The position numbers and the translations under genes are program-made. Below are positions 41,801-53,526 of a stretch of 64,000 nucleotides of DNA, piece by piece. Under the pieces are notes generated by a model, which was given only the letters and a program-made list of their open reading frames with translations, was not told the origin of the DNA and ran no database searches. Origin of the DNA: Chitiniphilus shinanonensis DSM 23277 (lineage in GTDB: Bacteria; Pseudomonadota; Gammaproteobacteria; Burkholderiales; Chitinibacteraceae). The stretch covers positions 1-64,000 of the forward strand of contig NZ_KB895340.1 in the NCBI RefSeq assembly GCF_000374805.1, read 5' to 3'. Position 1 is the stretch's first letter. Every line of letters begins with the position of its first letter.

Positions 41801-42316
41801 ATGCCGATTCCCGATCCGACACCGACCAAGCAGGGCTTGCCGCCCATCGTGGACCGCGAGGTCCGCGTGCTGGTGCTGGGCAGCCTGCCCGGCGATGCCT
41901 CGCTGTCGGCGCAGGCGTATTACGCCCATCCGCGCAACGCGTTCTGGCCGATCATGGCGGCGCTGCTGCAGGTCCGCTTCGATATCGACTGGCCGCAACG
42001 CTACGCCACACTGCTGGCCCACGGCGTCGGCCTGTGGGACGTGATCGGCCGCGCCGAGCGGCAAGGCAGCCTGGATACCCGCCTGCGGCGCATCGAAGCC
42101 AACAGCCTGCCCGCGCTGCTGGCCGACCTGCCGGCCTTGCGCGCGGTCGCGTTCAACGGCGCCACCGCCGCCCGCCTCGGCCTGCCGCAGATGCCGGCCG
42201 GCATCGCCAGCCTGATCCTGCCGTCCACCAGCCCGGCCCACACCCTCAAGCTGGTGGACAAGATCGAGGCCTGGCGCGCACTGGAGCCCTGGCTGGCTCC
42301 GCCCTCGGGGCGCTGA
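41801..42316 (+). CDS. Uracil-DNA glycosylase family 6 / DNA-deoxyinosine glycosylase
   Basis: A 171-residue uracil-DNA-glycosylase-fold protein of the family 6 (HDG) type: VLVLGSLPGDASLSAQAYYA followed by HPRNAFWPIMAALL, then AFNGATAARLG and LPSTSPAHT. Family 6 enzymes remove hypoxanthine from DNA. The ATG lies 2 nt after the poly-U end of the MCP terminator, so no ribosome binding site or promoter of its own is visible other than within that hairpin; the true start could be a later codon such as the GTG at the VDREV region, but most family proteins begin near here. Confidence 0.82.
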   Translation: MPIPDPTPTKQGLPPIVDREVRVLVLGSLPGDASLSAQAYYAHPRNAFWPIMAALLQVRFDIDWPQRYATLLAHGVGLWDVIGRAERQGSLDTRLRRIEANSLPALLADLPALRAVAFNGATAARLGLPQMPAGIASLILPSTSPAHTLKLVDKIEAWRALEPWLAPPSGR

Positions 42317-42429
42317 GGGCTGGCGACGTGATGCCGCACTCGACGCATCTGCCATGCTCCGAAGCCTCGACTTCCGGATAGCGCGCCCCAAGCAAAGGGG
42401 AATGGGCCCCTACCGCCGCCGCACCGGAC

Positions 42430-43434
42430 TCACGACAGCGTGATCCCCAGGTAGATGGCATAGAGCACGCCGTTGGCAAGCAATGCCCAGATCGGCAGGC
42501 CCCCGGCACGGGAGTTCAGCCGCAACCAGGCGGCGGCGAGCAAGGTGATGACCACGCCGGTCAGAACCTCCACCCGCGGCTCCCAGGGCGTCAGCATGAT
42601 GCCGATCGCCGGCAACAGCGTTCCCTGGAAGACCATTGCGCCGGTGATGTTCCCAAACGCCAGCGTGTCCTTGCCGCGTCGGATCCACAGGATGCTGTTC
42701 ACCTTCTCGGGAAGCTCGGTGGCAATCGGGATGATCAGCAACGACAGCAGCAGCGCGGAGATACCAAGGATTTTCGACACCCCCTCCACGCCGTAGATGA
42801 ACCCCTTTGCCCCGGCCACGAGCAAAGCTGTCGCACACACCAGTTGCAGCACGATGGTGCCGAGGTTCGTCGGCAGCCCGACCCGCGCCAGCATCATCTT
42901 GCCGGGCGCTTCGGTGCCGTGCCCTTCCGCCACCAGATGCCTGGACGCCCGGAATGTCATCACCACATAGCCGACGTAAATGGCGACCAGGCCGATGCTG
43001 AAGGCGGCACGGATGTACCAGGCGTGGTGAGGGACGAACATTGCCGCGGCAGCCAGGCCGAAAGCGATCAGGAAGAAGTTCATGTCGCGTCGAAAGCCGG
43101 TCCGCTCGGGGGAGATATGCCCGCCCAGCTTGCGCTGGCGCAGCGCCGCCAGCGTCATCAGGAACGTGGACAACGTGGCCAGCATGAGGGGCGCCCCGAG
43201 GATCGCGCCGACGCCGATTTCCTCGTTGACCGAGACGGCCGTCCCGGAGGTCAGCGCCAGCAACGGCACGCTGGTTTCGGGCAGCGCGGTCCCGACGGCG
43301 GCAAACAGCGAGCCGGTCACCCCCTCCGAGATCTTCAGGCGTTCGCCGAGATGCTCGAGCGCGTTGGTGAACAGCTCCGCCGCCGCCAGGATGACGACGA
43401 GCATGACGAGGAGTTCGAATACGAGTCCGGTCAT
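42430..43434 (-). CDS. CaCA-family cation exchanger (Na+/Ca2+ or Mn2+ exporter)
   Basis: A 334-residue membrane protein with about 10 helices and two alpha-repeats in inverted arrangement: SLFAAVGTALPETSVPLLAL near residue 46 and LLIIPIATELPEKVNSILW near residue 225. The two acidic residues in GTALPE and ATELPE are the ion-binding core of CaCA exchangers. A yybP-ykoY (Mn2+) riboswitch lies in its leader, which argues that it exports Mn2+, perhaps with Ca2+. The ATG at 43434 follows GGGGGA; the longer frame is leader sequence. Confidence 0.88.
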   Translation of the reverse strand: MTGLVFELLVMLVVILAAAELFTNALEHLGERLKISEGVTGSLFAAVGTALPETSVPLLALTSGTAVSVNEEIGVGAILGAPLMLATLSTFLMTLAALRQRKLGGHISPERTGFRRDMNFFLIAFGLAAAAMFVPHHAWYIRAAFSIGLVAIYVGYVVMTFRASRHLVAEGHGTEAPGKMMLARVGLPTNLGTIVLQLVCATALLVAGAKGFIYGVEGVSKILGISALLLSLLIIPIATELPEKVNSILWIRRGKDTLAFGNITGAMVFQGTLLPAIGIMLTPWEPRVEVLTGVVITLLAAAWLRLNSRAGGLPIWALLANGVLYAIYLGITLS

Positions 43435-43590
43435 GCCGCGTCCCCCGGGCAAGTGGAATGCAGCGGACGCGAGGCAAAGCTACAGGGAGGGCGAGACGGG
43501 AATTGATGCGAGGAATGCACGGGTTGCTCCATGGCCGGGCGTTGACGAACCAATGACGCACGCTCCCGCCCAGCCTTGGACAAAGCATGC

Positions 43591-43693
43591 GTCAATGGTC
43601 TCGCCAAACCCGAATGGGCCGAGCGTGTCATGGCCGAAGCCAAGTGTGTTGACACGCTCTCCTCTGGATAGAGGAAGGCTACTCCCCAGTGAC
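43591..43693 (-). promoter_or_regulatory. yybP-ykoY family Mn2+ riboswitch upstream of the CaCA exchanger gene
   Basis: On the minus strand the aptamer hallmarks appear in order: closing stem GTCACTGG with CCATTGAC (7 of 8 paired; 43686-43693 and 43591-43598), the conserved GGGGAGTAGC (43678-43687), a small CCTC/GAGG hairpin (43661-43674), a 10-bp stem GAGCGTGTCA/TGACACGCTC (43621-43630 with 43650-43659) and the 3' conserved GGCGAGACC (43597-43605). This is the yybP-ykoY architecture, which binds Mn2+ and turns on Mn exporters. About 155 nt separate it from the exchanger start and would hold the expression platform. The rest of the 451-bp gap (43435-43885) holds only the sucD terminator; a 135-codon open frame across the aptamer is not considered a gene. 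Confidence 0.82.
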
Positions 43694-43841
43694 AGGGGCT
43701 GATTGTAGCGATGCATCGGCACGAGACAAAGGAAATTCGCTCCAGCAATTGATGCCGCCCAAATGAAGCCGGTTCGAATCGCCGGCCGCGTCCTGCGAGG
43801 TTTTCGCTGCTACCGCTCGACACCCATGTATAGCCCATGAA

Positions 43842-43867
43842 AAAACGCCACCCGAAGGTGGCGTTTT
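43842..43867 (-). terminator. Rho-independent terminator of sucD
   Basis: AAAACGCCACC/GGTGGCGTTTT with a 4-nt loop, followed on the minus strand by further T residues (TTTTTTCATG). It lies 18 nt after the sucD stop codon and closes the TCA cluster. Confidence 0.92.
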
Positions 43868-43885
43868 CCTTGGCGCGAACGCCGC

Positions 43886-44773
<888 letters not shown>

Positions 44774-44803
44774 TTCGAAATCCTTTTAACGCGTGCGCGT
44801 GAA

Positions 44804-45973
44804 TTAGAGGGCAGCGACGGCTGCGACGATCTTCTCGGCCGCGTCGTTCAGGCCTTGGGCCGAAGTCAGCTTCAGGCCCGACTCGTCCAGGATCTTGGCA
44901 CCCAGTTCGGCGTTGTTGCCTTCCAGGCGCACCACCACCGGCACGGTCACGTTCACTTCCTTGACGGCGGCGATGATGGCCTCGGCGATCATGTCGCAGC
45001 GCACGATGCCGCCGAAGATGTTGATCAGCACGCCCTTGACCGAGCTGTCGGCCAGGATCAGCTTGAAGGCCTCGATCACGCGCTCCTTGGTGGCGCCGCC
45101 GCCCACGTCCAGGAAGTTGGCGGGCTGGCCGCCCTTGAGCTTGATGATGTCCATGGTGGCCATCGCCAGGCCGGCGCCGTTCACCATGCAGCCGATGTTG
45201 CCTTCCAGGGCCACGTAGTTCAGGTCGAACTCGGACGCCTTCACTTCACGCTCGTTCTCCTGGCTCTTGTCGCGCTGGGCCAGCAGGTCCGGATGGCGGT
45301 ACAGGGCGTTGGAATCCAGGTTGATCTTGCCGTCCACGCAGGCCAGCTGGCCGTTTTCGCGCAGCGCCAGCGGGTTCACTTCGAACAGGGCGAAGTCGTT
45401 CTCGACGAATGCCTTGTACGCGCCCAGCATCAGCTTCTCGAAGGTCTTGAGCTGGTCGCCGGTCAGGCCCAGGGCGAAGGCGGCGTCGCGCGCCTGGAAC
45501 GGCTGCATGCCGACCAGCGGGTTCACTTCCACCTTGATGATCTTTTCCGGGGTTTCCTCGGCGACCTTCTCGATCTCGACGCCGCCTTCGGTCGACACCA
45601 TGAACACGATGCGCTGGCTGCCGCGATCCACCACGGCGCCCAGGTACAGTTCGCGCTGCACCGGGTACATGTCCTCGCACACCAGCACCGAGTGCACCGG
45701 CTGGCCGGCCGCGTCGGTCTGGTAGGTGACCAGGTTGGTGCCGATCAGCGACTTGGCGACCTCGGCGGCCTCTTCGCGGCTCTTCACCACCTTCACGCCA
45801 CCGGCCTTGCCGCGACCGCCGGCATGCACCTGGGCCTTGACCACGGCGAACTTGCCGCCCAGTTGGTCGTAGGCGGCGGCGGCTTCTTCGGCGCTGTTGG
45901 CCAGGATGCCGCGTTGTACCGGCAGGCCGTACTTGGCCAGCAGTTCCTTGGCTTGATACTCGTGCAGATTCAT
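44804..45973 (-). CDS. sucC: Succinate-CoA ligase beta subunit
   Basis: A 389-residue protein, one residue off the E. coli length. [20 protein letters not shown] opens the ATP-grasp domain; [19 protein letters not shown] is the nucleotide loop, [18 protein letters not shown] is near the C-terminal CoA-ligase domain, and [17 protein letters not shown] closes it. Partner of SucD in the TCA cycle. Confidence 0.98.
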   Translation of the reverse strand: MNLHEYQAKELLAKYGLPVQRGILANSAEEAAAAYDQLGGKFAVVKAQVHAGGRGKAGGVKVVKSREEAAEVAKSLIGTNLVTYQTDAAGQPVHSVLVCEDMYPVQRELYLGAVVDRGSQRIVFMVSTEGGVEIEKVAEETPEKIIKVEVNPLVGMQPFQARDAAFALGLTGDQLKTFEKLMLGAYKAFVENDFALFEVNPLALRENGQLACVDGKINLDSNALYRHPDLLAQRDKSQENEREVKASEFDLNYVALEGNIGCMVNGAGLAMATMDIIKLKGGQPANFLDVGGGATKERVIEAFKLILADSSVKGVLINIFGGIVRCDMIAEAIIAAVKEVNVTVPVVVRLEGNNAELGAKILDESGLKLTSAQGLNDAAEKIVAAVAAL

Positions 45974-46051
45974 GGATGTTCCTTGGTGAGGAGTTGGGGG
46001 TAAGGCAAAGCGCGCGGACCACGGCCCGGCGCGCTCCGACGCCTCACGCCA

Positions 46052-47485
<1,434 letters not shown>

Positions 47486-47497
47486 GGTCGAAAACCT

Positions 47498-47616
47498 GTG
47501 AGGTGTGAGGAGTTAGGTGTGAGGCGTTATCGCTGCACTCACACTATCCGGATTGATCGCAGGGGCTGGAGCAAAGAGCGGGTTCTACACCTCGCTCCTC
47601 ACCCCTCACCCCTCAC
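47498..47616. repeat. Inverted GTGAGG-type short-period arrays between lpdA and sucB
   Basis: Left array 47498-47524 is built of GTGAGGT/GTGAGGA units; right array 47588-47616 is the inverted form (CTCCTCACCCCTCACCCCTC). Together they occupy most of the 136-bp lpdA-sucB spacer and could pair in the transcript. The unit is about 7-8 bp. Confidence 0.55.
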
Positions 47617-47621
47617 TTCGA

Positions 47622-48845
47622 TTACAGATCCAGCAACAGGCGGGCCGGGTCTTCGATCGCTTCCTTGATCGCCACCAGCGACAGCACCGCTTCGCGGCCG
47701 TCGATGATGCGGTGGTCGTAGGACTGGGCCAGGTACATCATCGGGCGCACCACGATCTCGCCGTTCTCGACCACGGCGCGTTCCTTGGTGGCGTGCATGC
47801 CCAGGATCGCCGATTGCGGCGGGTTGATGATGGGGGTGGACATCATCGAGCCGAAGGTGCCGCCGTTGGAGATGGTGTAGGTGCCGCCGGTGAGTTCCTC
47901 GATGCCCAGTTTGCCTTCCTGCGCGCGCTTGCCGAAGTCGGCGATGGTCTTCTCGATGTCGGCCAGGCTCAGCTGGTCGGCATTGCGGATCACCGGCACC
48001 ACCAGGCCGCGCGGGCTGCCCACGGCCACGCCGATGTCGAAGTAGCCGTGGTAGACGATGTCGTTGCCGTCCACCGAGGCGTTGACGATCGGGTACTTCT
48101 TCAGCGCGTGCACGGCGGCCTTCACGAAGAAGCCCATGAAGCCCAGCTTGACGCCGTGTTCCTTCTCGAAGCGGTCCTTGTACTTGTTGCGCAGGTCCAT
48201 CAACGGCTTCATGTTGACTTCGTTGAAGGTGGTCAGGATGGCGTTGGTCTGTTGCGATTGCAGCAGGCGCTCGGCCACGCGCTGGCGCAGGCGGCTCATC
48301 GGCACGCGCTGCTCGGGGCGGCCGGCCGTATCGACCACCGGGGCCGGGGCGGCCTTGGCGCCGCCGGCGATGGCGTTCTGCACGTCTTCCTTCAGCACGC
48401 GGCCGCCACGGCCGCTGCCTTCCACCTTGCTGGTGTCGACGTTGTTGTCGGCGGCGAGCTTGCGCGCGGCCGGCAGCACGGCGGTGCCGAAGCCGACGGC
48501 GGACGCCTCGACACCGGCGGCCTTGGCCGCGGCCTCGACGCGCTGCGCTTCCTGCGACGGCGCGACGGGGGCCGGTGCGGCGGCGGCCGGCGCGGTGCCG
48601 GCCTTGGCGTCGGTGTCGATGGTGGCGATCACTTCATCGCTGACCACGCTGTCGCCTTCCTGCTTGAGGATGGACACCACCACGCCGGCCTGCGGCGCGG
48701 GGATTTCCAGCACGACCTTGTCGGTCTCGATGTCGATCAGGTTCTCGTCGCGGGCGATGGCTTCGCCCTCTTTCTTCTTCCAGCCCAGCAGCGTGGCTTC
48801 GGATACCGATTCGGGGAGTTGCGGGACTTTGATTTCGATGATCAT
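47622..48845 (-). CDS. sucB: 2-oxoglutarate dehydrogenase E2, dihydrolipoyl succinyltransferase
   Basis: A 407-residue E2: one lipoyl domain with the lipoylated Lys in [14 protein letters not shown], a peripheral-subunit binding domain ([20 protein letters not shown]), and the catalytic domain ending in [17 protein letters not shown] with the HxxxD active site. Ala/Pro-rich linkers separate the domains. The ATG at 48845 starts the conserved [13 protein letters not shown]; a start 15 nt upstream is less likely. Confidence 0.97.
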   Translation of the reverse strand: MIIEIKVPQLPESVSEATLLGWKKKEGEAIARDENLIDIETDKVVLEIPAPQAGVVVSILKQEGDSVVSDEVIATIDTDAKAGTAPAAAAPAPVAPSQEAQRVEAAAKAAGVEASAVGFGTAVLPAARKLAADNNVDTSKVEGSGRGGRVLKEDVQNAIAGGAKAAPAPVVDTAGRPEQRVPMSRLRQRVAERLLQSQQTNAILTTFNEVNMKPLMDLRNKYKDRFEKEHGVKLGFMGFFVKAAVHALKKYPIVNASVDGNDIVYHGYFDIGVAVGSPRGLVVPVIRNADQLSLADIEKTIADFGKRAQEGKLGIEELTGGTYTISNGGTFGSMMSTPIINPPQSAILGMHATKERAVVENGEIVVRPMMYLAQSYDHRIIDGREAVLSLVAIKEAIEDPARLLLDL

Positions 48846-48911
48846 TGGGAAAATCTCCAAGCGGTTCTTGCTGGCGACAAGACGCGGCGGGCACCCGCCC
48901 GCCGCGTTGGA

Positions 48912-51731
48912 TTACAGGGTCATTGCCTCGTCGAGGAAGGCCTTGAGCTGCGCGGTGTGCTTGCTCATGTAGCCCACCGCCGGCGACGCGGACGATTGGC
49001 GTCCCGCGTACTTCAGGGTCTGCTTCGGACTGGTCACCCCTTCCAGGCGGTGACGGATCTGATGCCAGGCGCCCTGGTTGCGCGGTTCTTCCTGCACCCA
49101 CATCACTTCGCGGGCGTTCGGATACTTGGCGATCTCGGCTTGCAGTTCTTCCGTCGGGAACGGATAGAGCTGCTCGATGCGCACGATGGCGATGTCCTTG
49201 ATCTCGCGCTCGCGGCGGGCGTTGTCGAGGTCGTAGTAGACCTGGCCGGCGCACACCAGCACGCGCTTCACCTTCTTGGCATCCAGGCCGGCCGCGTCGC
49301 CGATCACGTTGCGGAATTCGCCGCTGACGAACTGCTCGATCGGGCTGGTGGAGACCTTCGCCTTCAGCAGGCGCTTGCTCATGATGATGATCAGCGGCTT
49401 GCGCACCGGACGCAGCATCTGGCGGCGCAGCACGTGGAAGATCTGGCTGGCCTCGGTCGGCTGCACCACCTGGACGTTGTGCTCGGCGCACAGTTGCAGG
49501 TAACGCTCGACGCGGGCGGACGAGTGCTCGGGGCCCATGCCGTCGTAGCCGTGCGGCAGCATCATGGTCAGGCCGCACAAGCGACCCCACTTGGTCTCGC
49601 CGGAGGTGATGAACTGGTCGATCACCACCTGGGCGCCGTTGGCGAAGTCGCCGAACTGCGCTTCCCAGATCACCAGTTCGTCCGGAGCCGACGAGGCGTA
49701 GCCGTATTCGAACGCCAGCACCGCTTCTTCGTTGAGGATCGAGTCGATCACCAGGAAGTGCGACTGGTTGTCGGAGATATGTTGCAGCGGGATATAGACG
49801 CCCTGGTCCCAGCGCTCGCGGTTCTGGTCGTGCAGCACGGCGTGGCGGTGGTTGAAGGTGCCGCGGCCGGAATCCTCGCCGGAGATGCGCACGGCGTAGC
49901 CTTCGGTCAGCAGCGTGGCGTAGGCCAGATGCTCGGCCATGCCCCAGTCGACGCCGACGTTGCCAGCGACCATTTCGCGACGCTCGCCGACCACCTTCTC
50001 CACCGTGTTGCGCAGCTTGAAGCCTTCCGGCACGGTGGTGAAGCGCTCGGCCAGGCGTTGCAGGTCGGCGTGGGCGACGCTGGTGGTCACCGGGTGACGC
50101 CAGTGGTTGCCCATGTACTTCGAGAAATCGATGGCGAAGTTGCGCTTGTAGTCGGTGAGCGTGGTCTGTTCCACGTGCTCGCCGCGATCGAGCGCCGCGC
50201 GGTAGGCCTGGATCATGCCGTCGGCTTCCTCGGCGGTGACCACGCCCTCGGCGATCAGGCGGTCGGCGTACTTCTTGCGCACGCCCGGATGCGCCGCGAT
50301 CTTGCGGTACATCATCGGCTGGGTCACGTACGGATCGTCCGCCTCGTTGTGGCCGTGCTTGCGGAAACAGACGATGTCGACCACCACGTCCTTGCGGAAG
50401 CGCTTGCGGAATGCCAGCGATGCTTCGATGGCGAAGCACACGGCTTCGGGGTCGTCGCCGTTCACGTGGAAGATCGGCGCTTCGACCATCTTGGCGATGT
50501 CGGTGCAATACAGCGTGGAGCGGTTGTCGCGCGGGTCGGAGGTAGTGAAGCCGACCTGGTTGTTGATGACGATGTGCACCGTGCCGCCGGTGCCGTAGCC
50601 ACGGGTCTGCGACAGGTTGAAGGTGCCCTGGTTGGTGCCCAGGCCGATGAAGGCGGAGTCGCCGTGCACCAGCACCGGCAGCACCTGCTCGCCAGCCTTG
50701 TCGCCGCGACGCTGCTGGCGCGCGCGCACCGAACCTTCGACCACCGGGTTGACGATCTCCAGGTGCGACGGGTTGAACGCCAGCGACAGGTGGATCGGGC
50801 CGCCCGGGGTGGGAATATCGGCGGAGAAGCCGTTGTGGTACTTCACGTCGCCCGACGGCAGATCGGTGGTCGGGCGGCCTTCGAATTCGCTGAACAGGTC
50901 GCGCGGCAGCTTGCCCAGGGTGTTGACCAGCACGTTGAGGCGGCCACGGTGGGCCATGCCGATCACCATTTCCTGCACGCCGTCACGGCCGGAACCCTGC
51001 ACCAGGGTATCCATGGCCGCGATGAAGCTTTCGCCGCCTTCCAGCGAGAAGCGCTTCTGGCCGACGTACTTGCGGTGCAGATACTGCTCCATGGTCTCGG
51101 CGGCGGTCACCTGCTTGAGCATGCGCTTCTTCTGCTCGGCGCCGAACGACGGCGTGGACAGCGAGCTTTCGAAGTAGTCCTGGATCCACAGGCGCTGCTC
51201 GGTGTTGGTGATGTGCATGTACTCGACGCCGAAGTTGCCGCAGTACGTGCTGCGCAACCGGCCGATGATGTCGGACAGCGGGGCGTTTTCCGGGCCGGCG
51301 AGGTTGCCGCAGTTGAACTGCACCGCCATGTCGGCGTCGGACAGGTCGTACTGGGCGAGATCCAGTTCGGGCACCGGCGCCATGTCCATGCGCTTGAGCG
51401 GATCCAGATCGGCGGCGCGACTGCCCATCAGGCGATAGGCGTTGATCAGGCGCAGCACGCCCACCTGCTTGCGGCTGCTTTCGCGCTCGGCGGCCACATC
51501 GCGCACCGCGGTCAGGCGCGGCTGACGCGCCAGGCGCACGAACGATTCCTCGATCGGGGCGCGCGGCACGTCGCGGACGGCACCGCCGCCGGCCTGCTGC
51601 AACTTGTCGAAATAGTCGCGCCACTGCGCGGCGACCGACGCGGGGTCGGCCAGGTACTGTTCGTACAGTTCCTCGACGAACGGGGCGTTCCCACCGAACA
51701 GGTGGGAGTTCATTTCCAGTTCTTTCATCAT
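48912..51731 (-). CDS. sucA: 2-oxoglutarate dehydrogenase E1
   Basis: A 939-residue thiamine-diphosphate enzyme, the usual SucA length. SHLFGGNAPFVEELYEQYLA at the N-terminus, MGMAHRGRLNVLVNTLGK, the ThDP/Mg2+ region VHGDSAFIGLGTNQGTFNLS and FHVNGDDPEAVCFAIE, and the C-terminal EEPRNQGAWHQIRHRLE are all typical. It decarboxylates 2-oxoglutarate and passes the succinyl group to SucB. The start ATG at 51731 has another ATG directly after it and one at the SHLF methionine; none has a clear ribosome binding site. Confidence 0.97.
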   Translation of the reverse strand: MMKELEMNSHLFGGNAPFVEELYEQYLADPASVAAQWRDYFDKLQQAGGGAVRDVPRAPIEESFVRLARQPRLTAVRDVAAERESSRKQVGVLRLINAYRLMGSRAADLDPLKRMDMAPVPELDLAQYDLSDADMAVQFNCGNLAGPENAPLSDIIGRLRSTYCGNFGVEYMHITNTEQRLWIQDYFESSLSTPSFGAEQKKRMLKQVTAAETMEQYLHRKYVGQKRFSLEGGESFIAAMDTLVQGSGRDGVQEMVIGMAHRGRLNVLVNTLGKLPRDLFSEFEGRPTTDLPSGDVKYHNGFSADIPTPGGPIHLSLAFNPSHLEIVNPVVEGSVRARQQRRGDKAGEQVLPVLVHGDSAFIGLGTNQGTFNLSQTRGYGTGGTVHIVINNQVGFTTSDPRDNRSTLYCTDIAKMVEAPIFHVNGDDPEAVCFAIEASLAFRKRFRKDVVVDIVCFRKHGHNEADDPYVTQPMMYRKIAAHPGVRKKYADRLIAEGVVTAEEADGMIQAYRAALDRGEHVEQTTLTDYKRNFAIDFSKYMGNHWRHPVTTSVAHADLQRLAERFTTVPEGFKLRNTVEKVVGERREMVAGNVGVDWGMAEHLAYATLLTEGYAVRISGEDSGRGTFNHRHAVLHDQNRERWDQGVYIPLQHISDNQSHFLVIDSILNEEAVLAFEYGYASSAPDELVIWEAQFGDFANGAQVVIDQFITSGETKWGRLCGLTMMLPHGYDGMGPEHSSARVERYLQLCAEHNVQVVQPTEASQIFHVLRRQMLRPVRKPLIIIMSKRLLKAKVSTSPIEQFVSGEFRNVIGDAAGLDAKKVKRVLVCAGQVYYDLDNARREREIKDIAIVRIEQLYPFPTEELQAEIAKYPNAREVMWVQEEPRNQGAWHQIRHRLEGVTSPKQTLKYAGRQSSASPAVGYMSKHTAQLKAFLDEAMTL

Positions 51732-51867
51732 GATGCGGGGCTTATCCTTCAGCCGGCCCGCCGGTCCGGCTGCAACCTGTCTTTGAGCAATCCCTGAGGT
51801 ACTGCCGGGGCGGCATCGCCGCCCCGTGGTGCGCCACCGTACTTGGCGGTGGCGTCATCGATGCCGC

Positions 51868-53148
51868 TTAGCGGTCTTGAACCTTGATGTAGTCGCGACG
51901 TTGCGCGCCGGTGTAGAGCTGGCGCGGACGGCCGATCTTCATGCCGGGGTCGGAGATCATTTCGTTCCAGTGGCTGATCCAGCCCACGGTGCGGGCCAGC
52001 GCGAAGATCACGGTGAACATCGACACCGGGATGCCCAGCGCGGTCAGCACGATGCCGGAGTAGAAGTCCACGTTCGGGTACAGCTTGCGCTCGATGAAGT
52101 ACGGGTCGTTCAGCGCGATCTCTTCCAGCTTCATGGCGAGCTGGAACTTCGGATCGTTGCGCAGGCCCAGTTCGTTCAGCACCTCGTCGCAGGTCTGCTT
52201 CATGATCTTGGCGCGCGGGTCGAAATTCTTGTACACGCGGTGGCCGAAGCCCATCAGCTTGTGGGTCTTGGCCTTCACGCCTTCCATGAACGCGGGCACG
52301 TTCTCGACCGAACCGATCTCGTCCAGCATCTTCAGCACGGCCTCGTTGGCGCCGCCGTGCGACGGGCCCCACAGGCAGGCGATGCCGGCGGCGATGCAGG
52401 CGAACGGGTTGGCGCCGGAGGAGCCGGCCAGGCGCACGGTCGAGGTGGAGGCGTTCTGCTCGTGGTCGGCATGCAGGGTGAAGATGCGATCCAGCGCGCG
52501 CACCAGCACCGGGTTCGGCTCGAACGGCTCGCACGGCGTGGCGAACATCATGTGCAGGAAGTTCGCGGTGTACGACAGGTCGTTGCGCGGGTAGTTGAAC
52601 GGCAGGCCGTTGTTGTAGCGGTAGCACATGGCGGCGATCGTCGGGATCTTGGAGATCAGGCGATAGATCGCGACCTTGCGGTGCTCGCCGTCGGCGATGT
52701 CCAGGCTGTCCTGGTAGAACGCCGACAGCGCGCCGACCACGCCGACCATCATGGCCATCGGGTGGGCATCGCGGCGGAAGCCGTTGAAGAAGCGGGTGAG
52801 CTGGTCGTGCACCATGGTGTGCTTCATCACGGTGTGCTCGAAGGTGTCGCGCTGCTCGCGGGTCGGCAGTTCGCCGTATACCAGCAGGTAGCACACTTCG
52901 AGGTAGTCGGCGTGCTCGGCCAGTTGTTCGATCGGGTAACCGCGGTAGTAGAGCTGGCCTTCGTCGCCGTCGATGAAGGTGATCTTCGATTCGCAGGCGG
53001 AAGTGGCCAGGAAGCCCGGGTCGAAGGTGAACATGCCGGTCTTGGAGAAAGCGCGGATATCGACCACGCTGGGACCGAGCGTACCCGGCAGAACCGGCAG
53101 CTCGATGCTCTGGCCGCCGTCGTAAGTCAGGGTGACTTTGTTTTCCAT
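51868..53148 (-). CDS. gltA: Citrate synthase (type II)
   Basis: A 426-residue hexameric-type citrate synthase. Key segments: [20 protein letters not shown] at the N-terminus, [20 protein letters not shown] with the active-site His, GAN-rich [16 protein letters not shown] with the second His, [19 protein letters not shown], and the C-terminal [20 protein letters not shown] with the catalytic-region Arg. It condenses acetyl-CoA and oxaloacetate. Lies between sdhE and sucA. Confidence 0.98.
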   Translation of the reverse strand: MENKVTLTYDGGQSIELPVLPGTLGPSVVDIRAFSKTGMFTFDPGFLATSACESKITFIDGDEGQLYYRGYPIEQLAEHADYLEVCYLLVYGELPTREQRDTFEHTVMKHTMVHDQLTRFFNGFRRDAHPMAMMVGVVGALSAFYQDSLDIADGEHRKVAIYRLISKIPTIAAMCYRYNNGLPFNYPRNDLSYTANFLHMMFATPCEPFEPNPVLVRALDRIFTLHADHEQNASTSTVRLAGSSGANPFACIAAGIACLWGPSHGGANEAVLKMLDEIGSVENVPAFMEGVKAKTHKLMGFGHRVYKNFDPRAKIMKQTCDEVLNELGLRNDPKFQLAMKLEEIALNDPYFIERKLYPNVDFYSGIVLTALGIPVSMFTVIFALARTVGWISHWNEMISDPGMKIGRPRQLYTGAQRRDYIKVQDR

Positions 53149-53194
53149 CTATTGGGCTCCTGGGTAAATACTCCGGCCGCGGCCGAATATCGAT

Positions 53195-53440
53195 TCATCG
53201 TTGGGCATCCCGAATCCGGGCGATCATGGGCGCCAGGCGGACATTCGGGCATTCGGACCGGCCGTTCAGGTAGTCGAGCAGGTCGTTGTCGGGCAGTTGC
53301 AGCAGTTCGCGATACAGCAGCAGATCCGCTTCGCTCAATTGGGGCAGCGCTTCGGCGACGAAACGCTCCAGTTGCAGATCGAGTTCCAGCAGCCCGCGGC
53401 GCGAGCGCCACACGATGCGTTTCAGTTCGATCTCGTCCAA
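53195..53440 (-). CDS. sdhE: Succinate dehydrogenase flavinylation factor SdhE
   Basis: An 81-residue protein of the SdhE/YgfY family: KRIVWRSRRGLLELDLQLER carries the conserved RG-x-x-E motif that contacts SdhA during covalent FAD attachment, and LLQLPDNDLLDYLNG is the second conserved helix. Its place directly after sdhB supports the role. The next gene is gltA, 46 nt away. Confidence 0.92.
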   Translation of the reverse strand: MDEIELKRIVWRSRRGLLELDLQLERFVAEALPQLSEADLLLYRELLQLPDNDLLDYLNGRSECPNVRLAPMIARIRDAQR

Positions 53441-53499
53441 TTCACTTCACCTTGCGCCGCAGCGCGGTTCGTCCGCGGCCGCCACCGGGGCGGCCGATC

Positions 53500-53520
53500 G
53501 GGGCGGGTTCCGCCCGCCCC
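53500..53520 (-). other. GC-rich hairpin between sdhB and sdhE
   Basis: GGGGCGGG/CCCGCCCC (8-bp stem, 5-nt loop) flanked on both sides by the 8-mer GGCCGATC. No T-run follows, so it more likely stabilises or processes the mRNA end of sdhB than stops transcription completely. Confidence 0.45.
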
Positions 53521-53526
53521 GGCCGA

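Noticed and set aside
43431-43838. A 135-codon frame upstream of the CaCA exchanger
   Set aside because: It runs through the riboswitch aptamer stems and terminator-side sequence; the product is unlike a real protein. The region is better explained as an RNA leader.
47553-51797. A 1414-codon open frame on the plus strand opposite sucB and sucA
   Set aside because: It is the antisense shadow of two clearly conserved genes, is very rich in His, Arg, Gln and Ala, and has no recognisable domain. Long antisense frames are expected at this GC content.
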